NCBI GenBank assembly: GCA_028551475.1
Contig: CM052354.1
Coordinates: 28,419,258 to 28,483,257 of the forward strand
Source of the DNA: Casuarina equisetifolia
Lineage: Eukaryota > Streptophyta > Magnoliopsida > Fagales > Casuarinaceae
Reading direction: 5' to 3'
DNA: 64,000 bases
This document shows, one piece after another, positions 12,681 to 25,000 of this stretch. Made by a program: the position numbers and the translations under genes. Numbering within the stretch: position 1 is the first letter of the stretch; each line of letters opens with the position of its first letter. Below the pieces are notes generated by a model. The model was not told where the DNA came from. It did not search any database and saw only the letters and a list, made by a program, of their open reading frames with translations.

Positions 12681-15630
12681 ATGGCGGAAGATCTGGTACT
12701 GGACACGGCGATCAGAGATTGGGTTCTGATTCCGCTCTCGGTGGTGATGGTCCTGATTGGAGTGCTCCGCCACTTCGTCGCCAAGCTCATGCGCTCCAAC
12801 CAAGTTCCGGATGCCAAAATCGTGAAAGAAGGGTAAGTCTTCAAACCTTAATCTATACAGTAATTGATTGTGCAATTATTTATTCGTTGGCTTTGGGATT
12901 TGTTGGTATTGGTTCAGGCAAGTCGTCGTTAGGGCTCGAAATTTGCGTGCCGGCGCCAACTTTATTCCGCTTAAATCCTTTCGTGCTCGCAGATTATATT
13001 TCAGCAATGAGGTAAATCATCTATATTTCTCTTGAATTGCTATTTGAGCATGCCCTTAATCTGAGAAGTAATTTGGGAATGATGTGAAGCATTGATCATT
13101 TCGATGATGGCTCTCTGTGAGCTCAATTTCCTATTCTGAAGTGCTAGAAATTGCATAACATGATGTTTTCTCTTTCTAATTCCAAAGTTGTTATGGCTGC
13201 TTCGGGAATGTAGTTATGGTTTTCAAGTAAGACATGCAAAGATTGCAATGTTGTTTAATGTCAAATCCAACCGAAAAGTTAGGGTTTTTAAGGTTTTATC
13301 TAGGTCACCCTCAAAGTTTTAGCGAGATGGCTATGTGAATTCTGGTGGTTTTTTCCATAGTTTGGTGGTCCTAGCTACCTGCTTTTATGTGTGTTGAAGT
13401 TATAATATACAATCTAGTTCCTTTTTTTTTGTCATATATATGTTGTCAGTGCAGGAGTGCATTTTGCTAGACAAGGTTGTCATCTGCATTTGGTTGTCTT
13501 TGGACGCTGATAATAAAGTTACTTATTGTTGTGGAATGGCAGGAAAATGGGCTATTGTTTGTTCCTAAGGGCCAGGCTCAAAATGCACAAGCACAAATGT
13601 TCTCTGATCCAAATATGGCTATGGATATGATGAAGAAGAACCTTTCAATGATTATACCCCAGGTATTTGAAGTTGCATAGGTTTTTCCTCTTTTGATTAG
13701 CTATTGTGGCTGTGTATTTTAGTACTATTGCCTAGTTTTGTACTTTTTTGGTATAATTTCTTCGGTTAGAAGTATATTTAATGGATACTCTCATGTTGTT
13801 CAGACTCTTACTTTTGCATGGGTCAACTTCTTCTTCTCGGGTTTTGTTGCAGGTTTGTTTCTATACCTTCTTGTTAATTCGTTGATGCCCTGTTATTTCT
13901 CTGCTTGAAATTTTACTCTTGGGAAAAATGTGGGAAGATTACTTCATGTTTCTTTTGTTGCATGTCCAATTTGTAGGCGCCATGATGGGATGGTATTAAA
14001 ACTTGTTTTATCAGCGTTTTCTCTCTTATACGATGTTCTTTGGTATTTCATTCTTATAGATATTTGATTTCAGCGTCCATGGTTAGATTGTCTGTTTTAA
14101 ATCCCCTGCTTGATTAATCCCCCACCTCGTCTGTAAGTTTCCATGCATGTGTTATCATGTAAGGTTATCTAAATGCCTCTGCTTTTTGCAGCTAAAATAC
14201 CATTCCCATTGACTCAGAGGTTCAGGTCAATGTTACAGAATGGAATTGACTTGAGTACAGTGGATGTTAGCTATGTCAGTAGTCGCTCATGGTATCTCGT
14301 AACCCAACCATTTAAATAACCGATAGATTTATCTCGTATCTTGCATGCAGTATATTGGCTTTGACTAATAATTCACAACTAATTCTTTGCAGGTATTTCC
14401 TCAATCTGTTCGGATTAAGAGGTTTATTTAGTCTCATCCTGGGAGAAGAGAATGGTAAGTATTAATGTAGAGCTAATTAAGATGTACTAATGTTGTCTTG
14501 TTAAGATGTGATTATAAAGTACGTGTTGCTTGTCTTTAAATGATTCTAAGGTGCTGCACCTGGTCACAATTCCTCTGATCCTGAGATTTCTTAATCAATC
14601 TTAGAATTGATGACATTGCATTTTCTGATGCAGCCACAGATGACACCCAGCGTATGATGCAAATGAGTGGGTTTGGCTTTGATCCGACAAGGGTAAAATT
14701 TAAGTCGTTCGCTATTGCCCGTACTATACTTCATATGTCATTTTACAAAGTTCTCTTTTCCTTTTTACTTCTGTGAAGAGTGCTTTACATATATTGTATT
14801 ATGCCCCTTCTAATACCTATAGTTTTCAGCTCTAGAAAGGTGAACTTAAAGATCTTACACTATTATTTAATAAAATAACATTGTAATGGAACTATTTAAC
14901 ACGAAATCAACCTTAAAAATTCTGTCCTTGCATATTCTTTTAAGTTTTTTTGTTAACGAGCAAATTGTACTCTCTTTAATGTGAAGTATTATGTTTTGTG
15001 TTAAACGTTTGGAAAACTTTGGTGGTTCTTGGACTTGCACCCAACTTTGGTGGTTCTTGTGGTAAAGCCAGCTGTTTTGAGAACTTTGAGTTTTTCAAAC
15101 CACCTGTTCCCTCATATCCGTCTCAGATCTTTGTTTGCCTTCTCACTTTGGCTTGTCACATTTGCCTCACCTCCTTCCCTTCTCTTCTCCACACCCCCAA
15201 CCCACTCTTTCTTGCAGTTTTATGTAACGATAGATCAGCGTGCTTTGGCTCGTGCATATAGAAGTGTCGGCAATACTTTATACGTAGTTCTTTATTGCTA
15301 AACGTGAACCATAAGTTGTGAGTGACCTACTTTGAAATTGGATGCCTGTTCTTTCTATGGATCCCATGAAAAGACTTGCCTTGATACACAATGATTATAA
15401 ACTTTTGTCTGGGTTTTCAACTGCTGCTGTCCCTTACATGCACGTCTGTTATGGTATAAATCCTGGCAGATGTACATACTGAATCTTGAATGGTTCCCCA
15501 TCTTAGCTATTTGTTTTCTTTCCAGAGCCTGGGTGCTGAGAAAGACAGCCTTGACATAGTTCAGCACGACTGGGCCCTACCAAAATTTGAGCATCGTGCC
15601 GAAGCTGTATTGAGAAAAGTCCTCAGCTGA
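12681..15630 (+). CDS. EMC3: ER membrane protein complex subunit 3 (8 exons)
   Basis: Exons 12681-12832, 12918-13011, 13543-13662, 13804-13852, 14192-14291, 14393-14454, 14634-14692 and 15526-15630 join in phase to 246 residues, the size I expect for plant EMC3. EMC3 is the YidC/Oxa1-related core of the EMC insertase, which places tail-anchored and multipass proteins into the ER membrane. Three hydrophobic helices are visible near residues 14-34, 117-138 and 172-190. Conserved segments include [74 protein letters not shown] and [12 protein letters not shown]. The C-terminus is cytosolic and charged. Intron 7 (14693-15525) is the longest and holds only non-coding open frames. Confidence 0.95.
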
Positions 15631-18600
15631 AGAATAGCGTCCACGAATTCATGGCCTGAACGGGTAATTCACTGCATGATTCTACGCGACTAGTTATTGT
15701 CCTTCACAGCAGGAGCCACAAGTTGAGTACCTGGCGTCCGATGGCCCCCAAAACTCTTGCCCCTATGTTTCCATTATAATCCAGTTAGACTCCTTCACGG
15801 ATGTTAGGTGTCCTCTCAAAAGTTTCTCAACTCTTATAACATCATCTTAAGTTATTTTAGCACTTGATTTTCGTGTACTAAAAGAAAACTTTTAGTCTTG
15901 ACTAAAACAAGCTTGTGCCAAGTGTAGGATAGCTGTGAAGTCCGTTTCATTTGCTATGACCACATTTGATGATATTTCAGCACCGTAACAGGTTAAGGCT
16001 CGTCGGCTTTCCAAAAGCTACTCTTTCTATGAGTATTATATCATGTAATGCGATCCAACGTCATGAGCCAAACAGCAAGTCCAGCCAGAGCTCAGCCTTT
16101 TCTCTTGACAACAGCCTTTCTTGGTCTCTATACTCACCACGCCGCCACCTGCCGAACTCAGGTAATTGACCTCCACTATGTCCATACTGATTAGGGAGGT
16201 CCCGTCACCCGGTATCTATCCTTATGCTTTTGGAAAAAGAGCATAATAAGTAGTTTGAAATATTGCAAGTCTCTACGAGTGCTTTTGGTTTGCGTCTGCG
16301 ATTTGAAGTAGAACAATTCTGTCTGAAATCAGCCGCAGGAAAGTACGCATGGGATGATCAAACAATGGCCTGTCTTCGTAATGATGCTTAAAATCAACCG
16401 GACATGGAAAAGATAATAGTACCAGCAATGATTGCTGTCAAATGGTGTTGCGGCTTTAGAAAACTCGACCCTATTTAGGTTCACATGAACAAACCTTCAG
16501 TGAGCGAACGGCCGACTTCGGAAGTAGACCCTTCTAGAACAGACCACGCATGCTGCCGTGTCCAACCAGCAGGGAAAAAGATTGTTTGCCTAACGAGAAA
16601 AGCACAGAAAAAGAAAAGTTCTACGAGAAAAGATACGTGTTTGCCATCAATCGCAATTCACGAGAAAGGGATTTATGAACAAAGCTAGCTACCGGGCCAA
16701 CCTAAATGATTCAGTTCTACTTTCTTCGTCAGTCGCGCTAGTTACTATAAAATCACAGTATCTGTACAATAATAAATTACCCCTAAATGTTCATTTCAAT
16801 GCCTAAGCAGAAGGTTAACAGTTATGTGACTTAGTTGGTAGTTGGTGTCTTTTGAAAGCTCTTTAAGTTTGAGACTCAATTTCTTCATTTCCTTTAAACA
16901 AAGGTTAATAGGTATGTAACCTAATTGGCAGATCGTGTTTAGGTCCTGTGCCTACTAAAAGCGTAAAGAGAAAGTCAAAGATCCTATCAATAAACTGCGA
17001 GATTAGAGCAAAAGCAAAGTCCTTTTTGAAATGTCATCTTCCTAATTCTTTCACCGTAGATGATAATGACAAGCTGAATCCAAGCCCCTCTAGGTACTAG
17101 TTATTTCCCCTGCAATTTGCACCAAATGATGTGAAATGCCACCATGAGCCTCCGTGTGTATCACACGCGGGGGAGAGCAGGTTAGCTCGTGGAAGATGAA
17201 GAATTTTTAGGATGTCGAGTGTCCATTGACCGTCCGGGTCCCACCCAGGCTGGAATTCTATTGGTCCACTTCATCGAGTTGTAAATGGTTCGACCGTTGG
17301 GAAATCTCCTTTCTGATGATTCATCAGGGTTGGGCCACATGGGTCGTGTCATAAAAGCCTAGTCAACTATGCTGTCCGATGCGGAGGACAAGACTCCACA
17401 TGGTGCGATTCTATTCGGTGATTGTGTCCCGCGGGACCCGTCCCCACCGTCCTAACTTTCCATCAACTTTTTTCACTTTACAGTGTGACCTCGCTAGTAA
17501 GGAAAAAGATGTAGAATTCCTCCTGTACGAACGCCCCTGACTAAACCATTGGGTGAAGATGGAGTACACAACAGGAAGGTGGAGAAGAACCCACGTACGA
17601 TGATTCACGGCTACACGGCTGTCGAGGCACGTCCCCATGTGCATGTACGTCCGTTTTATAGAGATCTACGACGAGGGTTCACAGCCCGGAAACGGGAATG
17701 AGTTTTGTACAATTTGGGAGGCAAAGTTGGGGGGGGTATCTGTGGGTTTCCGAGGTCATGATCAGAGCAGGAGCTCTGGTCCGGCGTGGCAAATCAGACG
17801 GCAGAAGTGGGTCCCGAGTCACGAGAATCCGACCTGGAAAGCATCAACAGGTGGGGGCCATGGAGGTTCATCTTTTGGGGAGGTCGGTTCCCAAAGCGGG
17901 GAAGATGGGGTTGGATCAAGGGAGGAAAAGTTGGCCACGGTAGCGTTTTCAAATTTCTGTGGGGCTCAATGGGTGGCAATGATCGCTGTTTGGTGATACA
18001 GAGCCCCACTGAGGGCACCGTCCTTCGAGCCATTGTTGGCTTTTGTTTGGCTCTTGTCCATTACATCAATGATGGAAGGCGTTTGGTTTTGAGAAAGAGC
18101 GTGTGTGATCGGTCGCACATGAAAACCTTAAAAATGGCAAACGATTGAACCAGAAAAAAGTTGCAACTAAAGTGAACTTGCTCCTAATTTTTTGACGATT
18201 ACAGAAGTCCCCACTTCTTCTTTTCCTTTCTGTTTTTCTTCCTTTCCGACCACGAACAATCTTTGATGAGTGCCCACAACCTTCTTTTGCGTATATGTGA
18301 TTCAAATTTGTGTACAAGTGCATGAATATTCAACAAATACAGATTTTTTGGACCGTTATGCAGGTTTTCTGCCTTGCCTGAGTCACACTTACTTGACATG
18401 AAGTGGGAAAATTTGGACAACCCAAGTGACTACACTTAAACAAGCAGTGAAATTTGTACTACCAGTAATTAAATATATGGGATAATTGGGTCTGTTTTCG
18501 TGGAGATATAGACTACCATCGCAGATTCACCAGCTGGGTTGGTTTTATTTTAAGCAGATTGTAATCTGTGATTGTATTGGTATTCAAAATTCGATCAAAA

Positions 18601-18900
18601 GTTGAGCTGATTCATGGTGAAAAGAACCAAGAACATGAATGCATGATAAAGCCAGCCACCTGCCTGTCCCACTAAACAACAAGAAGAAACCGCTTATCTG
18701 ATATGATGCAGATGTCACATATGGCCTCCACTATTCGCCATGTACAATTGGGAGTTTACAAAGCTTTCAATAATAGAAAAACCTATCTAACTATTCATGA
18801 TACATTAAAAAATACAAAGGAAAACTAGACAGCTAGACTTGCTGATGTCCTTTAATCTGTGTCAGGGATGTGAGGTGTCTTGTAGCCCAGATTCTTAAGT
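15631..18900. other. Long intergenic region with a GC-rich island
   Basis: No gene was recognised in 3.3 kb. At about 17130-18060 the DNA is distinctly richer in G and C than its surroundings. It carries GGGTCCCAC at 17236-17244, GTGGGTCCC at 17807-17815 and the 12-base palindrome GTCCCGCGGGAC at 17426-17437. Open frames occur there on both strands but overlap each other, are low in complexity and resemble no family I know. It may be a distal regulatory region or a non-coding transcript. Confidence 0.4.
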
Positions 18901-18941
18901 CTTTCCATTAATTTTATTATACTCGTACACACTCTCAGCTC

Positions 18942-18949
18942 TATATAAA
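18942..18949 (+). promoter_or_regulatory. TATA box of the Hev b 5-like gene
   Basis: TATATAAA-type sequence lies 127 to 134 bases before the start codon at 19076, implying a leader of about 100 bases. The leader also carries three tandem copies of CGACTTT at about 19024-19044. Confidence 0.6.
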
Positions 18950-19075
18950 CCTCTCTCACTCTGATCAGCTCCTCACCTCCCTCTCAAGTGCTCTTTCTTG
19001 CTGTTTATACGTCTCACCCGTTTCGACTTTCGACTTTCGACTTTCTATTCATCTTCTTTTCATACTTGAACCCAA

Positions 19076-20209
19076 ATGGCCAGCGTTGAGGTATTCGATT
19101 GATATTTTGCTTTTGCCCGTGTTGTTGATACATCGTTCTGCAATTCCAGCTTTGACAATGCTCAAAGAGTTTTTAGTTCTGTTTATTGTCCATCTCTGTC
19201 TAAAATATCTGATCAACCTGGGAATAAAACGATATTACAATTATGGAAGTGATAGCACCTGCTTTTACTATGATCAGATACAAGAAATCAATCTTTTAAT
19301 ATGCTATTGAAAACACTCTACCTCTTTCTCAAGTGATAGATCAGTTCGTCTTCAGCTATTTTTGTAAGATCTTTGTATTTTTATTTTTGAAAACTACGTG
19401 GTGATATTATACGGTATAAAACATGCACTATGGTACCAACTCCATCCCAGGGTTTCAGTAAGTTGTTCATAATATCATGAGAAATCTATTCTTTTGATAG
19501 ATCAGATCATCAACCTTGATATCAAGATCATCGATCCGATCAGTTCTTAAAATAAGGATCGGTTTGGGAAATTTATTTTATACCATCTGTAATATATTTT
19601 TGGTCACTTTCTGTCTTCTCTTCAGTGAGTTAATCCTTACACTTTATGTCTTTAGCGGCTGTTCTGATTTGCATGAAGGAGTGCAACTGATCGATAAACA
19701 AAGCATGAAATCGTTTGGAGTTGTTTAAGAAATTTTTTCCTTGGTTTAAGATGAATCGGGTCTTGCAGGTTGCATCAACTCCGGCAACATTGCCAGAGAA
19801 TGAGAAAAACGAGGTGACCAAGACTGAGGAGAAAAGCGCAGCAGAGCCAGCGGCAGCCCCCGCCGTCCAGCAACCAGCTGCCGAAGAACCAAAAGAAGTA
19901 ACACCGGAAGCCCCAGCAGCAGAAAAACCCGCGGCTGCAGAACCTGAAGCTCCTGTCACAGTTGAGACCAAGGAAGTGACAGAGGAACCCAAGGTCGAGG
20001 CCGAGGAGCCAGCAGTAGAGAAGAAAGAGGAAGAGACCCAAGAAGTGAAGGCAGAGCCTGCTGCTGAGAAGCCAAAAGCAGAGCCTACCAAAGCCACCGA
20101 GGCACCAGCAGCCCCGGCTGAGGCAGAGAAACCAGTCGAGGAGGAGAAGCCAGCAGAAGCAGCAAAGGAAGCCAGCACTGCAGTCCCAGTTGAGAAGACC
20201 GAGGAGTAA
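19076..20209 (+). CDS. Hev b 5-like acidic protein (2 exons)
   Basis: A 15-base first exon (19076-19090, MASVE) joins 19769-20209 through a 678 bp GT-AG intron. The product has 151 residues, the length I recall for the Hevea latex protein Hev b 5. It starts MASVEVAST and ends VPVEKTEE, and between these it is almost only Glu, Ala, Pro, Lys, Thr and Val in irregular EEPKVEAEEP-type repeats. It has no signal peptide, no membrane segment and no Cys. The protein should be highly acidic and disordered. Related proteins occur in other plants (a kiwifruit homologue is known) and are noted as allergens; their cell function is unclear. An open frame from 19715 runs into this exon but includes intron sequence. 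The gene is convergent with UPL5. Confidence 0.88.
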
Positions 20210-22021
20210 TTCTATAATGAACTGAAACTAGGACATGGTCATAGTTTTGAGGGCATTATTTAGGTTGCACTTTAAAGTTGGTCTGCTATTTAGTTCTTTC
20301 TCTTTAGTTTAATTATGATTAAGATAAGGTGAGGCTTTGGATGGGTTTGAAATTTCCAAGCTTAGCAGTACAAGCACTTGGATCCATGCCATAATTTTCC
20401 TACTTGCCTGATATTGTAAGATCATAGATGGGATGGATTCTGGGTGCTTTATATGTAGAAGGATGAGTGTGTGCCTCGTAGGGGCTATGGATGTTGGTAC
20501 CAGGATGTTCAGATGAGTTTGATATTGTGTGATGAGACGTGATCTCTAGATTTGAATAATGATATTACTGTTTTTTTTTAATATTACGATGGATATCTCT
20601 GCCCCGTCCTTGATCCTCATGCAAAAGTATCATAAGTCTGATCAGGCCATAACATTGTTTAGGACACAATTTTGTGATTCAATTTCTGTTTCCATCTGCC
20701 AAACAAGTTCAAATTTGAATCGAATGGGAAACTTTTACCTTACTCGATCATTTATGAAAGAAACTACAGTGGCTTATGCAACCAACACCTTGGGATGTAT
20801 GCTATTCGAATGAAGATCTTTTGGATTGCTTAAGATGATTTATCAGGGACATGTTTAGAAATCAGTAAGACATTATCTCCTCGAAGGAATGGGAACTGAA
20901 AAGTTCTTTCTGAATCCTAAAGTTGATAAGTTGCAAGGAAATGAAAAGAGTTCGATAGAACACAACCAAGAGTGTTCAGGGTACAATGTGCTTACTTGCA
21001 TCTTACTTACATCGTATTATTGGATGATGCACGATATTTGCAGCAGTTCGGAGCAATCCCAGATCAAATATAACAAAAAGATTAAGGGAAAGAGTGTATA
21101 AAGTGGGGTGTGAAAGAAATTGGCCTCTTGTTTTTCTTTATGAATAAACTATGTAGATAAAACCAGCTTTCAAGCAGCATTTCCTCTTGAAATCTTAACA
21201 TCCACATTGAGATGTAAAAACTTGTCAATGAGGGCTTCTTTTTCCCAAAAGTGTAGAGATGATCTTAAAAAAGAGGTGAAGAAGAAGGTGGTTTTACCAT
21301 GAACATGAATTAGAACTTATTTCGTGTTCTTTATTCGTTCATGATATCCTTTTCTTACATTCGAGTCAAGAAATCATTGAATTGGTCCGATTTTACAGGC
21401 ACATTTCCGCTTGTTTTTGCTTTTCTCTACCGTTGCATCAATCGAGCTTGTGCCTTTTTTAGATTCCCACCCTTACAATGAGTTCTTACATTTTCTTGTA
21501 TTTTTTGGATCTTTAATCTGTGAAATGCAGTCTCATCTCACCCATGAAAAAAGTACAAGAAAAAAGCGAAGTGATTAACATAAAAAATGGAAATAACACA
21601 AGTACTTTCTTAATTAAGAAGAGAAAAATTTGATTCAATTCAGAGAAATAGAATCTAAGGACTAATAGAGGAGAGACCGAAGTGCATGTCATTGCGAAAT
21701 CTGTGTACTTACATGTCATGATAACCCAATATCTAATACAAGATGGAAGTCCACGGAAACAGGAAGTGTTTTTTTTTTTGGTTCCTGCACCCTGCGTTAT
21801 TTATACTATTCCTATACAAAACAGTCGACCAAAAGAGCAATGACATTGGAAGCTTCAAGCAAAGATGAGAAGAAAAAAAAGGGCGATAAATAAGAGGACT
21901 ATAGCAGAGCTTCTTACATAGTCTAATGAGAAATGCAATTGTCCTATAATCTGTACAAGCTGAGTACGTCTTTCTATGTGCAGTCAAAAACGCTTTTCAC
22001 CCGGATGCAGATGTAGAAATT
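20210..22021. other. Convergent spacer between Hev b 5-like gene and UPL5
   Basis: The left end should hold the 3' UTR of the Hev b 5-like gene and the right end that of UPL5. Nothing else was recognised. The open frames at 20559-21101 are not protein-like. Confidence 0.4.
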
Positions 22022-25000
22022 TCACCATGTACCAAAACTGCAGCCTACATGTTCTTGGGTGATAAGGTGAAGGCGATCTTGCATGCAAGCCATTGATGGA
22101 TATGGTGGGAAACACAGTCTGTAAAAGCATGTGTGAGATTGGGGCAGGCGATCATGAGGCTCTGAAGATCTGTAAATGTAAAGCCGGGAAGCCAAACCAC
22201 GGAAACCTTCTACAGGCAAATACTTGATCGAGGTCCAGAAGAAGAGAAGAATCTTTCTCTGCTCCGCTGACATCGCTCCAACAATCTGCAAGTTTTTTAT
22301 GAACGAGAGGATTTCTAATTATCAAAAAAAAAAAAAAAATGGTACCAACTAATTCATTTCTAATAACATAATTCCAATCTTAGTTAACAACATAGACAAC
22401 TCCAGCCACTTTGAACTTGACACTAAAAAGAGATTAAACTCCTTGAAACAAATGCAATCAGGCAAAGCAAGGGCTGTGTTATCTAATGGCGGGCAGATGA
22501 ATCAGGTGGTTATTAGTTATACCTTCCACAGAACCAGAGACGGGTCTCACATATCGAATGAAAAACAAGATTAAACAATCCAGAGCAATTCAAGGTAGGC
22601 TTATCAATATTCTATCATCTAGGACAAGCTACACAAAACCATGGGGTCACAAATGAATTATAGTTCAAATCACACTTCTATCATAAGAAAGGAGTAGAGG
22701 ATAAATCACAAATTCAAGACTCAAACCAGGGTGTTTGCAAATTATCCATAAAGAAAACCCTGCATTGTACTTAAATTTTCATCTAAGGCCATATAATCAT
22801 CAAAACTTAAATTTTTGAATTGATGTTAGTGGAAATATCAACATGAATGGATCTTAATGATCACAAAACCACATAATCACATCCATGATTCGGACACCCA
22901 TTCTGGCCATGGCATTCTGAAGCACTGCGACATAGCTCAAATCAAAGATCACGATATTGGAACTCCAACTCCGTGTTTCTCTCAGTTAGGTTCCATCATC
23001 TCATAAACCGTGGGATGCAGCTCTTCAAGGAACTTGTAATTAAAAATTAAGCAAATAGAAAATTACTTCCTTGTCTCTCACCAAAAGAAAATAGAGCTTC
23101 ATCATTATTCTTTCCACCTTCACAATACTAAAACCCTAAGAGCCTTATTGTACACCTGTCATGCCAACAAAAGGCATAAGGAGGTATTTAATTCTACACC
23201 TCTACAGCAAACACCTCAGTAAAATCAAATCTTACCCACCCCCTGAACCTTCCCCTCTTCTCCTCTCTTCTTTGTGATGTACCAGCTTCTTCTTTTCATT
23301 CATTTGCTCAAATGGTAAAGTGAATTTTTTTCTATATGTCTACACGATCAGCTGTTTTAATTTAGTCCCCAAAACTTTAAAAGTTCCTCTACGTAAATTT
23401 TATTCTTTCTCACTGTCACAATGGCAGCGACAATTGTTTGATCCAGCAGAGCTTTTCTTTACATGTATCTATATTTTGACATGGCTATACAAGTCGTATA
23501 TTGTTCTCATGAAGACACACCATATCAAAATATGTGAAACAAGCTAAAGATTACAACATTTCCTGTTTTTTCTACTTATATCCAAGTTGAATTTACATGT
23601 CTCTATATGCTTTGAAGCAGTAGAATCAGGATATTGGATTTACATGTCATATTGCACAGTATAATAAGAACCTGATACCAGAAAATCAGCCACGTGAAAA
23701 AATCACTCCTTCACTTGGTAATAATAAAACAGGGCAAGGTGCCAATAAAGGTTCTTTAAAATACAATAGAAGTCTACATGTACATATGAATAAACCCCTC
23801 CCCCCCTCCCCCCCACCAAAAAAAAAAGAAAAATTAAAAAAATAAACACGAAGGAGGTGGGTGATTTACAGGGAAGGGTGACAAAGAGATTACCTACTAC
23901 CCCACACAAGGGGTGGGTCGAGTGATCACCAATGCCCTTCCTAGCGGCAGCAGTAATATGTATAATTGAAAACAGCATGAAAAATAATTTGATCAATTTA
24001 AATCTCAACTACTGATTGGGTAAAAAGAATAAACTCTAGAAACTTATACAGTAGTTGTCTTTTTCTCTTTATAATAATTAGAATCTAATTACACATTGGT
24101 TTTGGTGCAATTATTATGACCACCACTTCCAAGCGAATTCTTATAGGGGTGGAGATATCAATTGCCCTATAACCATCAGCAAGAGGCACTACCTTTAATA
24201 TTTTCAGTCTTTAAAATGTCCCTTGGTTTCCCAATAGTTAAAGATTCAGAACAGATTCAGGTAATCATGCTAACAAATTTTCTCCATTAACATCAGATGA
24301 GCTGAAGGACACAAGCCTCCTTGAGCTGGAATAAGAAGTTCAGATGTAGAGACAAAGAACAACCAATCCAAGTGATCTGCCTTTCTCTACTATAGCAAAC
24401 CATAAACATTCATCAAGTTTGTCTTATAATTAACCTCATAAGGCCAATCTAACACAAACAACTAAACGCAATGAGAAGAACTATCTATATGATTAACATA
24501 AAACTTCCCTGCAGAGTTCTGCAATAAAGATTATTTACACATGAAAAGAGAACAGCTGCAAAAGCAATAACCTCAGAACACTCTTGTGTCCCTCTTATAA
24601 CTTTCCCTCTGACTAAATATTTACGTAGTTGAAATATGTTACATACAACTTTCTAGGACACAAATTAAAGGTAACGTTCTTAGTTTTTTTTTTTTTTTTT
24701 GGTTGCTGAAATATGCCACATCACTCTAAAAAACTTCCCAGATATATCACAAAATTAAGAAAAAGCAAAGCAGTGCATTTCCACGGACATATCACAAAAC
24801 TTCCCTGTCATATTTCTTGAACACAGAAATGTCACACAACTCTAGCAACATAAATCTACCACAATCTAAGCTCCATTTCTAATTATAAGCATATTTTTAC
24901 ATGCATGCCACAAAGAACAAATTCACTCTGTTTATGCCATATCCTATATGGTCAGCAGGTATTACAGGCATCAAAGGCACCCAGAATACAGAAAATGTCT

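Noticed and set aside
14998..15301. Two plus-strand open frames in EMC3 intron 7
   Set aside because: They lie inside an intron whose removal gives a perfect EMC3 protein, and they resemble nothing.
17411..18148. Several overlapping open frames on both strands
   Set aside because: They are a by-product of the higher GC content; none shows domain features or splice support.
19630..20178. Minus-strand open frame of 182 residues rich in Ser, Ala and Gly
   Set aside because: It is the antisense of the low-complexity Hev b 5-like exon; its composition is explained by the other strand.
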